64,000 bases of DNA from Streptomyces antibioticus (GCF_001514065.1 NZ_KQ948427.1:174474-238473), one strand, 5' to 3'; counted from the first letter of the stretch, positions 7,748-16,386 are shown. Program-made: numbers and translations. Notes: generated by a model from the sequence alone, not told the origin.

Positions 7748-8575
7748 ATGAGTAAGCCCTTCCCCACCGTGACCCTCAACAACGGCATCGAGATCCCGCA
7801 GCTCGGCTTCGGCGTCTTCCAGGTGCCCGACCCCGAGACCGCCGCGGCCGTCACCTCGGCCCTGGAGGCCGGTTACCGCAGCATCGACACGGCGGCGATC
7901 TACGGCAACGAGGCAGGCGTCGGCCAGGCGCTCGCCGCGTCCGGCATCGCCCGCGACGAGCTGTTCGTCACCACCAAGCTGTGGAACGCCGACCAGGGTT
8001 ACGACGCCACCCTCAAGGCCTTCGACGCGAGCCTCGCCAAGCTGGGCCTCGACTTCGTCGACCTCTATCTGATCCACTGGCCCACCCCCGCCCGTGACCT
8101 GTACCGCGAGTCGTGGCGGGCCATCGAGAAGCTGGCCGGCGAAGGGCGCGTCCGTGCCGCGGGCGTCTCCAACTTCCAGCCCGCCCATCTGCGGCGGCTG
8201 CTCGACGACAGCTCGCTCGTCCCGGCCGTCAACCAGATCGAGCTGCACCCCGGCCTCCAGCAGCGCGAACTGCGTGCACTGCACGCCGAACTGGGCATCG
8301 CCACGGAGGCCTGGAGCCCGCTCGCGCAGGGCGCGGTGCTGGGTGAGCCGGTGCTGACGTCGATCGCCGAGCGCTACGGCAAGTCGCCTGCGCAGGTGGT
8401 GCTGCGCTGGCACCTCCAGCTCGGGAACGTCGTGATCCCGAAGTCCGTCACCCCGTCCCGTATCCGCGAGAACGCCGACGTGTTCGACTTCGCCCTCACC
8501 GAGGACGAGATGACGGCGATCGCCGGGCTCGACCGGGGTCTGCGCACGGGTCCCGACCCCGACACCCTCAACTGA
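7748..8575 (+). CDS. Aldo/keto reductase (AKR5-like)
   Basis: The 275-residue protein is an NADPH-dependent aldehyde/ketone reductase. The catalytic tetrad can be placed at Asp47, Tyr52, Lys77 and His110 (in SIDTAAIYGNE, TTKLWN and IHWP). The C-terminal VVIPKSVTPSRIRENADVF segment binds the 2'-phosphate of NADPH. It resembles 2,5-diketo-gluconate reductases of actinobacteria in length and motifs. There is no adjacent pathway, so the substrate is unknown. It seems to be transcribed without a leader. Confidence 0.93.
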   Translation: MSKPFPTVTLNNGIEIPQLGFGVFQVPDPETAAAVTSALEAGYRSIDTAAIYGNEAGVGQALAASGIARDELFVTTKLWNADQGYDATLKAFDASLAKLGLDFVDLYLIHWPTPARDLYRESWRAIEKLAGEGRVRAAGVSNFQPAHLRRLLDDSSLVPAVNQIELHPGLQQRELRALHAELGIATEAWSPLAQGAVLGEPVLTSIAERYGKSPAQVVLRWHLQLGNVVIPKSVTPSRIRENADVFDFALTEDEMTAIAGLDRGLRTGPDPDTLN

Positions 8576-8668
8576 GGGAGGAGTCGCCGCTCAACGCCAT
8601 GGGCAAGGTGTTGAAGGACCCATCGCGATGAGGCTTGTCGCGCCACCGCGGGAGAACGGAGAAGCATC

Positions 8669-8935
8669 GTGACGACCCACCACGCCGCCGACCTGACGGC
8701 GGACCCTTCACCGGCACCGATAGAGCGACTGGACGAGGAGATCATCGCCCTGCTGGCCCGCCGCCGCGCCATGGCCCAGCAACTGCCCCCTCCCGCCCGT
8801 GCCCGCGCCGTGGACCCCGACTTCGCAGAGACCGTCAAGGAGATCACGGACCGGTACCGCCAGGAACTGGGCGGCGCCGGCGAACTCGTCGCCCGCGCGG
8901 TGATGGTGCTCTGCCATCCGAGCCGCCAGTCGTGA
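8669..8935 (+). CDS. Small chorismate-mutase-like (AroQ type) protein
   Basis: The 88-residue all-helical protein begins at GTG 8669 behind GGAGAA. Its segment IERLDEEIIALLARRRAMAQ resembles helix 1 of AroQ chorismate mutases, and a later helix carries Arg/Glu residues. The usual Lys/Glu active-site pattern is only partly visible, so catalytic activity is doubtful. Such short proteins are common and uncharacterised in Streptomyces. The neighbours (aldo/keto reductase, CoA transferase) suggest no aromatic pathway. Confidence 0.65.
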   Translation: MTTHHAADLTADPSPAPIERLDEEIIALLARRRAMAQQLPPPARARAVDPDFAETVKEITDRYRQELGGAGELVARAVMVLCHPSRQS

Positions 8936-9029
8936 GCACGTGAGAGGGGAGGGGGCGCGTACGGGACTGCGCGTCCTTCCTCCGGGTCCGTCACGGCCGG
9001 CGTGTGGTGCGTTCCGCACCGGGCGCGGG

Positions 9030-9060
9030 TTGGCAGGGACGGAAACCGGCCCGTACAAAT
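9030..9060 (+). promoter_or_regulatory. Promoter upstream of the CoA transferase gene
   Basis: TTGGCA (9030-9035) and TACAAAT (9054-9060) are 18 bases apart. The ATG at 9068 follows seven bases later with no Shine-Dalgarno, so this is probably another leaderless transcript. Confidence 0.55.
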
Positions 9061-9067
9061 GGGCCTC

Positions 9068-10258
9068 ATGAGCCTACCGAAGCTGCCCCTCGCCGGGATC
9101 ACGGTCGTCAGCCTGGAGCAGGCCGTGGCCGCTCCCTACGCCACCCGGCAGCTGGCCGACCTCGGGGCCAGGGTCATCAAGGTGGAGCGCCCGGGCGACG
9201 GCGACTTCGCCCGCCGGTACGACACGACGGTGCACGGCCACTCCAGCTATTTCGTCTGGCTGAACCGCTCCAAGGAATCCCTCACCCTGGACCTCAAGGC
9301 CCCCCGGGGACTGGAGATCCTGCACCAACTCCTCGACGGCGCCGACGTCTTCGTACAGAATCTCGCCCCCGGAGCGGCCGACCGGCTCGGCCTCGGCACG
9401 GACGCGCTCGCCGAGCGGTACCCGCGGCTGATCCCGTGCACGATCTCCGGGTACGGCACCGACGGACCGTGGGCGGACCGCAAGTCGTACGACCTGCTGG
9501 TGCAGTGCCAGACGGGGCTGGTGTCGCTGACCGGGACGCCCGAGGAGTCGGCGCGGGTCGGGATCTCCGTCGCGGACATCGCCGCCGGGATGTACGCGTA
9601 CACCGGCGTCCTCACCGCCCTGTACACGCGTGCCACCACCGGGAAGGCGCACGCGGTGGAGGTCTCGCTCTTCGAGGCACTGGCCGAGTGGATGAGCCAG
9701 CCGGCCAATTACACCCGCTACGGCGGCTCGCAGCCCCCGCGCCTGGGCACGCAGCACGCCACCATCGCCCCGTACGGCGCCTTCACGGCCGCCGACGGCA
9801 AGGACGTGCTGTTCTCGATCCAGAACGAGCGTGAATGGGCCGCCCTGTGCGCCGAGTTCCTTGAGGACCCCGAGCTGACCCAGGACCCGCGCTTCGCCAC
9901 CGGTTCCGGACGGGTCGCCCACCGTGACGCGATCAACGCGATCGTCGCCGCGCGCTGTGCCCGGTCCGACGCCGCGGAGATCCTCAAGGAGCTGGAGGAC
10001 ATCGGGATCGCGTGCGCCGGGGTCAACGACGTGGCCGCGTTCCTCGACCACCCGGTGCTGGCGGCCCGCGGCCGCTGGCGCGAGGTGGGCGTGCCGGGCG
10101 CCACCGTGCAGGCGCTGCTGCCGCCGGCCGACCTCGCGGGGCTGCCCGCGCGCATGGACCCGGTACCGGCCGTCGGCGAGCACACGGAGGCGATCCTGGG
10201 GCAGTTGGGCCGTACCGGCGACGACATCGAGGTGCTGCGCGCCGACGGCGTGGTCTGA
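9068..10258 (+). CDS. Class III (CaiB/BaiF) CoA transferase
   Basis: The 396-residue protein has the family III CoA-transferase fold: the N-terminal LAGITVVSLEQAVAAPYATR, ADLGARVIKVERPGDGDF, and the catalytic Asp region KSYDLLVQCQTGLVSLTGTP. These enzymes form an aspartyl-CoA thioester and move CoA between carboxylic acids. The start is MSLPKLPL at 9068 rather than an upstream codon at 9002, because a promoter sits between. It ends 10 bp from the convergent PadR gene. The acyl substrate is unknown; the similarity is to alpha-methylacyl-CoA racemase and formyl/succinyl-CoA transferases. Confidence 0.9.
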   Translation: MSLPKLPLAGITVVSLEQAVAAPYATRQLADLGARVIKVERPGDGDFARRYDTTVHGHSSYFVWLNRSKESLTLDLKAPRGLEILHQLLDGADVFVQNLAPGAADRLGLGTDALAERYPRLIPCTISGYGTDGPWADRKSYDLLVQCQTGLVSLTGTPEESARVGISVADIAAGMYAYTGVLTALYTRATTGKAHAVEVSLFEALAEWMSQPANYTRYGGSQPPRLGTQHATIAPYGAFTAADGKDVLFSIQNEREWAALCAEFLEDPELTQDPRFATGSGRVAHRDAINAIVAARCARSDAAEILKELEDIGIACAGVNDVAAFLDHPVLAARGRWREVGVPGATVQALLPPADLAGLPARMDPVPAVGEHTEAILGQLGRTGDDIEVLRADGVV

Positions 10259-10268
10259 GACCCCGGTT

Positions 10269-10859
10269 TCAGGCCCCGGCGAGTGGCGGGCGGGTGGCGG
10301 TCCGCTGTGCGAGGCGGTCGAGGACGGTGTCGGCCCAGCGGAGGTTGCCGCGCTCGAAGGCCATGCCGCCGAGGAGGGTGAGGTAGGGGCCGATGCGGTC
10401 GGCCTCGGCGAAGTACTCGTCCTCGGTGCGCCCGGCCAGCATGCGTTCCTGCATGCGCTCGTAGCGGGCCAGCTTCGCGGCGGAGCGTTCCCGGCGCTCG
10501 GCGACTGCTTCCCGTACGGCGCGGATGTCGTCGCGGTCGGCGATGTCGAGGCACTGGACCTTGACCATGAGCTCGTCGCGGATGGCCGTCGGCTTGGCGG
10601 GCGCGTGGGCGACGTAGGACCGCAGGACGTCGAGCCCGGCGTCGGTCAGGGAGAAGAGCCGCTTGTTGGGGCGGCGTTCCTGCTGGACCACGCGGGCGGA
10701 GACGAGCCCTTCGCTCTCCATGCGCTCCAGCTCGCGGTACAGCTGCTGCGGGGTGGCCATCCAGAAGTTGGCGACGGAGGCCTCGAAGCCCTTGGCGAGG
10801 TCGTATCCGGAGGCCTCGCCCTCCAGGAGGGCCGCCATCACCGCGTTGCGCAGAGCCAT
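10269..10859 (-). CDS. PadR-family transcriptional regulator
   Basis: The 196-residue protein has the PadR winged HTH in the first 85 residues (LLEGEASGYDLAKGFEASV, then QLYRELERMESEGLVSAR) and a C-terminal coiled-coil dimerisation arm (Vir_C domain) rich in Arg/Glu. The hallmark helix SGYDLAKGF and the wing before LFSLTDAGL are clear. It would be a ligand-responsive repressor. It is followed on the minus strand by nothing co-directional, so its own operon is monocistronic; the SGNH hydrolase lies upstream on the same strand. Confidence 0.9.
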   Translation of the reverse strand: MALRNAVMAALLEGEASGYDLAKGFEASVANFWMATPQQLYRELERMESEGLVSARVVQQERRPNKRLFSLTDAGLDVLRSYVAHAPAKPTAIRDELMVKVQCLDIADRDDIRAVREAVAERRERSAAKLARYERMQERMLAGRTEDEYFAEADRIGPYLTLLGGMAFERGNLRWADTVLDRLAQRTATRPPLAGA

Positions 10860-10884
10860 GCACTCAACCTAACAGCCGGTTCGA

Positions 10885-11670
10885 TCAGTCCAGGGCGAGG
10901 ACCGGGAGCAGCTCAGGGCGCTTGGCCTGCCGTCCGTCGCCGGACGAACGGCCCCGCACCCGCCGTACCAGCCACGGCCCCAGGAAGGAGCCGACCCAGC
11001 GCAGTTCACCGCTGACGGCCCGCAGCCCCGACGCGGCGCGCGGGTCGGCGGGCAGGTCCCGGGTCCAGCTGTCGTCGCTGTCCGGCAGGGCGAGCGCGTG
11101 GGCGACCGCGGCGGCGATCCGGGCGTGCCCGAGGGGACTGGCGTGCAGCCGGTCGGTGCTCCACAGGCGGGGGTCGGTGACGACCGGGGGGCCGGCGGTC
11201 TCGGCGACCAGGACGCCGTGCCGGGCCGCCGCCTCCCGGATACGGGCGTTGAGGGCGGCGATACGGGGGCCGGCGGGACGGGCCAGCGGAGTGATCCGGG
11301 AGACGTCGGGGAAGGTCAGCGTCGCCACGCGGGCGCCCTGACCGGTCAGCGCGGCGAACATCGCCTCCAGATGTCCGGCCACCTCGTCGGCGTCGAAGCG
11401 GGGCCGCAGCAGGTCGTTCACCCCGGCGACGACCGTGGCCAGGTCGGGCTTCAACGCGAGGGCGGGCGCGAGCTGTTCGGCCCGTACCTGTCCGGCGAGG
11501 CGGCCGCGGACGGCGAGGTTGGCGTAGAGCAGCTCTGGCGACTCCCGGACGAGCTGCTCGGCGAGCCGGTCCGCCCACCCGCGCAGTCCCTGGACGTCGT
11601 CGCCGTCGCCGAGCCCTTCGGTCTGACTGTCGCCGAGGGCGACGTACCGCGCGTACCGGCCGTCCACCAT
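10885..11670 (-). CDS. SGNH/GDSL-family hydrolase
   Basis: The 261-residue protein has block I GDSQTEG at residues 13-19 with the nucleophile Ser15, a block III GVNDLL (Asn of the oxyanion hole) near residue 104, and a block V STDRLHASPLGH carrying the catalytic Asp and His. There is no signal peptide, so it is cytoplasmic. The Arg-rich C-terminal tail (about 50 residues) is an extension past the catalytic core. The substrate is an ester or acyl group of unknown kind. An AT-rich palindrome lies 40 bp upstream. Confidence 0.88.
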   Translation of the reverse strand: MVDGRYARYVALGDSQTEGLGDGDDVQGLRGWADRLAEQLVRESPELLYANLAVRGRLAGQVRAEQLAPALALKPDLATVVAGVNDLLRPRFDADEVAGHLEAMFAALTGQGARVATLTFPDVSRITPLARPAGPRIAALNARIREAAARHGVLVAETAGPPVVTDPRLWSTDRLHASPLGHARIAAAVAHALALPDSDDSWTRDLPADPRAASGLRAVSGELRWVGSFLGPWLVRRVRGRSSGDGRQAKRPELLPVLALD

Positions 11671-11709
11671 GATCGCCCCGCTTCGCCGTCGAGCACTGAA
11701 CTACACACC

Positions 11710-11727
11710 TACTCGCATTATTGAGTA
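11710..11727. promoter_or_regulatory. AT-rich inverted repeat in a divergent promoter region
   Basis: TACTC-N8-GAGTA lies in the most AT-rich stretch of this region, between the divergent SGNH hydrolase (start 11670) and DUF2182 (start 11826) genes. The 8-base spacer and short arms recall PadR-type or MarR-type sites; the binding protein is not known. Confidence 0.4.
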
Positions 11728-11825
11728 TAGAGGGTCGGCGCATGCACGGAACCGCCCCGTTCGGACGCGGTCGCGTTGCGTGGGGACCTGTGCTGTGCTG
11801 GAAGCAGTCGCGGGAGAGCACGCCG

Positions 11826-12662
11826 ATGCGTCACAGCCGTACGTCCGTCGTCGCCTCCGCTCCGCCGGTCGCACCGACCGGAGCGGGCGGCGGGCTGCTG
11901 CCGGCGAAGGATCTCGCGGCCGCCTGGTTCCTCGTGGTGCTGATCGCGGTGCCCGCCTGGGTGCTGACGATCGGACAGGCCCGGGACATGGGCGTCGAGC
12001 CGGGCACCATGGGGATGGCGCTGCCGTTGTTCCTGCTGCTCTGGGTGACGATGATGGCGGCGATGATGCTGCCGTCCATGGCGCCGGTGGCCATCACCTG
12101 GGTGCGGGGCATCGGCCGGCAGTCCTCCGGCTGGGTCCGGACCGCCCGTACCGTCGCGTTCATCGCGGGATACCTGCTGGTGTGGACGGCGTTCGGGCTG
12201 CTCGCGTACATGGCCCTCGCCCTCACCGGAAGCGTCGTCGACGACCACCCCACCGCCGGCCGCTGGATCGGCTCGGTCGCCTTCCTGCTCGCGGGCCTGT
12301 ACCAGCTGGGCCCGCTGAAGTACGTCTGCCTCCGGCACTGCCGCGACCCGCTGAGCCACCTCGTGCGCTACTCGGGCTTCCGGGGGCCGGTCCGCGATCT
12401 GCGGGTGGGCCTGCACCACGGCGCGTACTGCGTCGGCTGCTGCGCCGGGCTGATGGTCGTCCTGGTGCCGCTGGGCGTCATGAACGTGGCGGCGATGGCC
12501 GGGCTGGCCGTGGTGATCTTCCTGGAGAAGCTGTCGCCCCGGGGCGTGCTGCTGGGCCGCTTCATGGGCGTCGTGTTCCTCGTCCTGGCCGTGCTCGCGC
12601 CCTTCCAGGAATGGCTGCTGCCGGGACTGCGGGACTCGATGCCGGCGATGGACGGCATGTGA
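11826..12662 (+). CDS. DUF2182 membrane protein, probable metal handling
   Basis: The 278-residue protein starts at ATG 11826 behind GGGAG. It has about six hydrophobic segments, a Met-rich helix (MMAAMMLPSM), and paired Cys/His motifs (CLRHC and HHGAYCVGCC) characteristic of DUF2182. Such residues suggest soft-metal (copper-like) binding within the membrane, but no activity is established here. It is followed 152 bp later by the cysteine-rich DUF1326 gene, a pairing I recall from other genomes. The likely transcription unit is these two genes. Confidence 0.85.
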   Translation: MRHSRTSVVASAPPVAPTGAGGGLLPAKDLAAAWFLVVLIAVPAWVLTIGQARDMGVEPGTMGMALPLFLLLWVTMMAAMMLPSMAPVAITWVRGIGRQSSGWVRTARTVAFIAGYLLVWTAFGLLAYMALALTGSVVDDHPTAGRWIGSVAFLLAGLYQLGPLKYVCLRHCRDPLSHLVRYSGFRGPVRDLRVGLHHGAYCVGCCAGLMVVLVPLGVMNVAAMAGLAVVIFLEKLSPRGVLLGRFMGVVFLVLAVLAPFQEWLLPGLRDSMPAMDGM

Positions 12663-12814
12663 CCCCTGCGCCTGACCGGGCGGGGTTCCGCGCGCGGGAC
12701 GGGAGGTGCAAGCTGGAAGGGAGACCGTCTCCCGATCCCGGGACGACCGGGCTCGGCACACACGGTCTCGCCACTCCGAGTGAGCTCCCCAGGGCTCGGC
12801 AGGAGGGAAGCGAG

Positions 12815-13474
12815 ATGACTGAACAGGCCACCACCACCGCGCCGCGCTGGCATCTGACCGGCGACTGGTTCGACGTGTGCAAGTGCGCCATCCCCTGCCC
12901 GTGCACGTTCGCACAGCCCCCGACGTACGGCGACTGCGAGGGCGTCCTGGCCTGGCACATCCGGGAGGGCACCTACGGCGACGTCCGGCTCGACGGCCTC
13001 AACGTCCTGATGCTCGGCTCCTTCACCGGCAACCCGTGGGCCGGCGAGCACACCGACCCCTACGCCGCGGTCTTCCTCGACGAACGCGCCGACGAACAGC
13101 AGCGGGCCGCGCTCGGAGCCGTCTTCGGCGGCGAGGCGGGCGGCTGGCCCGCGCAGTTCGGGGAGATGTTCCACCCCGAGATGCGCGGCATGGACGTGGC
13201 CCCCGTCCACATCGAGGTCGACGAGGACCTCGCCACGTGGCGGGCCGAGGTGCCGGGCCGGGTCACGGCGGTCGCCGAGGCCCTCGGCGGCCCCACCACC
13301 CCCGACGGCGCCCGCGTCCAGGTCCACAACGCCCCCGGCGCCGAGGTCGGACCGGGCCAGATCGCCACGTGGGGCCGGGCCACCACCGACCGCGCCAACG
13401 CCTTCGGCTTCACCTGGGACCGTTCGGGCAAGTCGAGCAAGCACTTCCCGTTCGACTGGAGCGGTCCGGACTGA
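12815..13474 (+). CDS. DUF1326 cysteine-rich protein
   Basis: The 219-residue cytoplasmic protein begins at ATG 12815 with a strong AGGAGG. Its N-terminus carries CKCAIPCPC (Cys22, 24, 28, 30), then Cys41, a cluster typical of DUF1326 and suggestive of metal binding. The rest has an OB/beta-rich pattern with HIEVDEDLATW and a C-terminal GKSSKHFPFDWS. It lies directly after the DUF2182 membrane protein. The two probably act together on a metal or thiol substrate; this is inference from their motifs and pairing. Confidence 0.85.
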   Translation: MTEQATTTAPRWHLTGDWFDVCKCAIPCPCTFAQPPTYGDCEGVLAWHIREGTYGDVRLDGLNVLMLGSFTGNPWAGEHTDPYAAVFLDERADEQQRAALGAVFGGEAGGWPAQFGEMFHPEMRGMDVAPVHIEVDEDLATWRAEVPGRVTAVAEALGGPTTPDGARVQVHNAPGAEVGPGQIATWGRATTDRANAFGFTWDRSGKSSKHFPFDWSGPD

Positions 13475-13516
13475 CCCGGTTGGGGTGGCCCGTCCCCTGC
13501 ATCGGCTCAGTTCAGA

Positions 13517-14296
13517 TCAGATCAGCGCGGCGATGCCGTACGACGCCCCCAGCGCGGCGGCCAGTGTGCCGAGCAGGAGGCGGAGAGCGGTGTCCGGGAC
13601 GTGGGGCTGGAGGTGGGCGCCGAGGTAGCCGCCGATCAGGCCGCCGAGGCCGCAGGCCAGGCCGAGCGACCAGTCGGGGGCGACGTCTCCTGAGCCCGAC
13701 AGGGACAGCAGGGCGAAGGCGCCGGCGCCGGCCAGCGAGGTCACGAAGGTGGACGCCAGCGCGGCCGGTGCCACCTGGGCGACCGGCAGACCACGGCCGA
13801 CCAGGAGCGGGCCGAGCAGCGAACCGCCCCCGATGCCGTAGACCCCGCCGACGATCCCCACCGCCAGGGCGAGACCCGTCACCGTGCGCGGGGAGGGCAT
13901 CGCCGCCGCGGTGACCCGGGCCGGACGCAGGGTCCTCGTGATCAGCCACAGGCCGAGCGGCAGGAGCAGTACCGCCACCAGGAGGCGGAACACGCCCTGC
14001 CCCGGCACCGCGAAGACCCGTACGACAGCACCGATCAGCACTCCTGGCAGCGTGCCGGCCACCAGCAGCCGCGTCAGCGGACCGCGCAGCCGCCCGGCCC
14101 GGTGGAAACGCACCAGCGCTCCCGGCCCGGCCACCACGTTGAACAGCAGGTTCGTCGGCGTGACGGCCGGACTGGGCACGTCGAGCACGCTCAACTGCAC
14201 CGGCAGCAGGAACACCGCGCCGGACACTCCCACGGGCGAGGTGACCACCGCGATCAAGAGCCCGGCGACCAGCCCGCCGATCTCCGACTCTCCCAA
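13517..14296 (-). CDS. TauE/SafE-family sulfite/anion exporter-like permease
   Basis: About 259 residues form seven or eight membrane helices in two repeated halves, with the family turns VTSPVGVSGAVFLLPVQL in the first half and GGVYGIGGGSLLGPLLVG in the second. TauE/SafE proteins export sulfite, sulfoacetate or related anions. The start is uncertain: I chose a TTG at 14296 (LGESEIGGLVAGLL) because the coding pattern weakens upstream; GTG codons about 20 residues upstream are alternatives. It is divergent from the small secreted protein at 14403. Confidence 0.82.
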   Translation of the reverse strand: MGESEIGGLVAGLLIAVVTSPVGVSGAVFLLPVQLSVLDVPSPAVTPTNLLFNVVAGPGALVRFHRAGRLRGPLTRLLVAGTLPGVLIGAVVRVFAVPGQGVFRLLVAVLLLPLGLWLITRTLRPARVTAAAMPSPRTVTGLALAVGIVGGVYGIGGGSLLGPLLVGRGLPVAQVAPAALASTFVTSLAGAGAFALLSLSGSGDVAPDWSLGLACGLGGLIGGYLGAHLQPHVPDTALRLLLGTLAAALGASYGIAALI

Positions 14297-14402
14297 CCCC
14301 GCCCCCGTATGCCGTGCGCCACCCTGCGGACACCCTCCCCCACCTGCCTCCCCCACCGCACCCTCACCTACCCTGAGACCTCGAAAGGGCGGGGAATCGA
14401 CG

Positions 14403-14771
14403 ATGCGTACGCGGCGGCGGACCGGAGCCGTGGTGCTGGGCCTGTTGGTGGCCCTGGCCACGCTGCTCGGCGCGGCCTGTCTGTGTGCCCGAGGCGTGCC
14501 GCCGTCGGCCGGGCACACACCCACGGCTGTCGTGCTCGACATGCCGGACCAGCAGGTACGGGAGCACGTCTGCGTCTCCTCCGGCCACGACCGGTGCGGC
14601 GGCAAAGCCGTCGTCGGCAAGCCGAGCACCGCCCCGGGGCCGCACCCCCAGCCGCTCGCGCCGCCCACCCGTGTGGACACCCGGCCGGCCCTCGCCGTCC
14701 CCGCCCGCGCCCCGTACACCGCGGAGCCCCGCGCCCCCGATCTCCACGCCCTGCAGGTGCTGCGGACCTAG
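14403..14771 (+). CDS. Small exported protein of unknown function
   Basis: The 122-residue ORF has a signal-like N-terminus: Arg-rich start, then VLGLLVALATLLGAACLC. The mature part has scattered Cys and His (REHVCVSSGHDRCGGK) and a Pro/Arg-rich tail. The site around GAAC is not a canonical lipobox. It precedes a DUF3105 gene by 72 bp in the same direction, so the two may be co-transcribed. The family is one of many short Streptomyces envelope proteins that I cannot name with certainty. Confidence 0.62.
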   Translation: MRTRRRTGAVVLGLLVALATLLGAACLCARGVPPSAGHTPTAVVLDMPDQQVREHVCVSSGHDRCGGKAVVGKPSTAPGPHPQPLAPPTRVDTRPALAVPARAPYTAEPRAPDLHALQVLRT

Positions 14772-14843
14772 ACCGGACGCCGACCCCCGTCCGTTCCGTC
14801 AATCGGCATCCGTCGATCTCCGCTGCCCACAAGGGATTTCACC

Positions 14844-15521
14844 ATGGCTTCCGCCAACTCCAAGAGCACCAGAACGAACCCGAAGAAGAACAGGAACTCC
14901 CAGGCCTCCAAGGCCGAGGCGCGCCGCGCCCGCGTCGAGGAACAGCGCCGCGCCGAGCAGGCCCGCGAGCGGCGCAACCGGATCATCACCGTCGCCGTGT
15001 CCGCCGCGATCCTCGCCGGGCTCGTGGGCGGCGGCTGGTATCTGCTGGACGCCGCCGACGCGAAGGAACAGGCCCAGGCGGCGCCGGTCTCCGGCGAGAA
15101 GACATGGGCCAAGCTGAGCCAGACCCACGTCGACACCGCGGTGAAGTACCCGATGACACCGCCCGTCGGCGGCGACCACGCGCCCGTCTGGCAGAACTGC
15201 AACGGCGACGTCTACACCGACCCGATACAGAACGAGAACGCCGTGCACTCCCTGGAACACGGGGCGGTCTGGATCACGTACAACGACAAGGCCTCGGACG
15301 CCGACGTCAAGGCGCTCTCCGACAAGGTCGCCAAGACGCCGTACACGCTGATCAGCCCCTACCCCGACCAGTCCTCGCCGATCACGCTCTCCGCCTGGGG
15401 CCACCAGCTGAACGTGACGAAGAAGTCCGATCCCCGGGTGTCCGAGTTCCTGGAGAAGTACGTCCAGGGGAGGCAGACTCCGGAGCCGGGCGCCGCCTGC
15501 ACGGGCGGCAAGTCCGCGTGA
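14844..15521 (+). CDS. DUF3105 membrane-anchored protein
   Basis: The 225-residue protein has a very basic cytoplasmic N-terminus (Lys/Arg-rich coiled region to residue 50), one transmembrane helix (IITVAVSAAILAGLVGGGWYL) and an extracellular DUF3105 domain. The domain is recognised by YPMTPPVGGDHAPVWQNC, AVHSLEHGAVWITYN and the spaced His residues of both motifs, plus two Cys that may pair. Its function is unknown; the conserved His suggest metal binding. A perfect terminator follows at 15543. Confidence 0.88.
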   Translation: MASANSKSTRTNPKKNRNSQASKAEARRARVEEQRRAEQARERRNRIITVAVSAAILAGLVGGGWYLLDAADAKEQAQAAPVSGEKTWAKLSQTHVDTAVKYPMTPPVGGDHAPVWQNCNGDVYTDPIQNENAVHSLEHGAVWITYNDKASDADVKALSDKVAKTPYTLISPYPDQSSPITLSAWGHQLNVTKKSDPRVSEFLEKYVQGRQTPEPGAACTGGKSA

Positions 15522-15542
15522 GCCCGGTCGCGTGACGACCGG

Positions 15543-15567
15543 CGGCCGGGTGCCACGCACCCGGCCG
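15543..15567. terminator. Hairpin terminator after DUF3105 gene
   Basis: CGGCCGGGTGC pairs perfectly with GCACCCGGCCG around a 3-base loop (CAC), 21 bases after the stop. Confidence 0.85.
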
Positions 15568-15627
15568 TCCGGGCATGCTTGCCCCTTCCTGCGAAATCCG
15601 CCACCACCACCCAGGGGGACGACACCG

Positions 15628-16305
15628 GTGAGCGACGACAGCCCTCGCACCTACGCTCCGCTTCCGGACCGCCCGGACGACCGCCGTGCCGCATTCCAAA
15701 GGCACGTGGCGGAGCTCATCGAGTTCCTCGGTGCCGAGTTGCCCGCCACGGCGGGCCCGGGCCGGGAGTGGGAGCACGAGGCCCGCTCGATCGTCCGCCG
15801 CACCCTGCGCACGGCGGACGCGCTCCCGGCGGGACTCTTCGAGCAGTTGGTCCGCGCGGGGGTGTACGACCCGAACCCCAGCTTCAACCGGCAGTTCATC
15901 GAACCGGCCGTCCGCCTCTACGGCCGTCGGCGGGTGAAGGCGGCGCTGATCGACGTGCTGCGCACCGGCAGCGACGTGGAGCGGGCCGGCGCAGCCCGCG
16001 CCTGGTACTGGACGGGGGTGTCCGTGCGCTACCTCGACGCGGAGAACCGCGTCATGACGCCCGAGAGCCGGGCCGAGGTCGACTCGGTAGCCGATCTCGG
16101 GGCCGAGTGGCAGGAGGCGGCGCTCAGGGAGTTCATCGCCACCGAGGATCTCGACGTCCGCCGCTGCATCCTCCCGGGCCTCGTCCTGAACGCGCGACGC
16201 CAACCCGCCGAGCTCCACGGCCTGGTGGCCGAGGCGGTGCACATCGCCCGCAGCCATCCGGACGCCTACCTGCGGCAGCGTGTCGAGATCCAGGCCGGAG
16301 AGTAG
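15628..16305 (+). CDS. Helical-repeat (HEAT-like) protein of unknown function
   Basis: A GTG at 15628 behind AGGGGGAC gives 225 residues. The sequence is mostly amphipathic helices (VAELIEFLGAELP, AVRLYGRRRVKAALIDVLRT, WQEAALREFIATEDLDVRR), similar in character to HEAT repeats that act as protein-binding scaffolds. No enzymatic motif is visible. A bidirectional terminator separates it from the convergent lipoprotein gene. Confidence 0.7.
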   Translation: MSDDSPRTYAPLPDRPDDRRAAFQRHVAELIEFLGAELPATAGPGREWEHEARSIVRRTLRTADALPAGLFEQLVRAGVYDPNPSFNRQFIEPAVRLYGRRRVKAALIDVLRTGSDVERAGAARAWYWTGVSVRYLDAENRVMTPESRAEVDSVADLGAEWQEAALREFIATEDLDVRRCILPGLVLNARRQPAELHGLVAEAVHIARSHPDAYLRQRVEIQAGE

Positions 16306-16352
16306 GGGCGGGGGCACCCGCCACCGCTCCGCGGCCGAGGCGTGCCACTTGT

Positions 16353-16380
16353 CGGCGGCCTCCCCTTGCGGAGGCCGCCG
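16353..16380. terminator. Bidirectional terminator between convergent genes
   Basis: A perfect 11-bp stem (CGGCGGCCTCC and its complement) with a 6-base loop lies between the gene ending at 16305 and the minus-strand gene ending at 16387. Confidence 0.88.
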
Positions 16381-16386
16381 CGACGG

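Noticed and set aside
8936-9000. Terminator after the chorismate-mutase-like gene
   Set aside because: GC-rich arms can be drawn, but they are imperfect and no better than chance in this composition.
11669-13474. A single 601-residue gene read through both DUF2182 and DUF1326 regions
   Set aside because: Its first two thirds are a shifted-frame shadow of the DUF2182 gene, with Arg/Gly/Pro composition; only the last part is the real DUF1326 gene.
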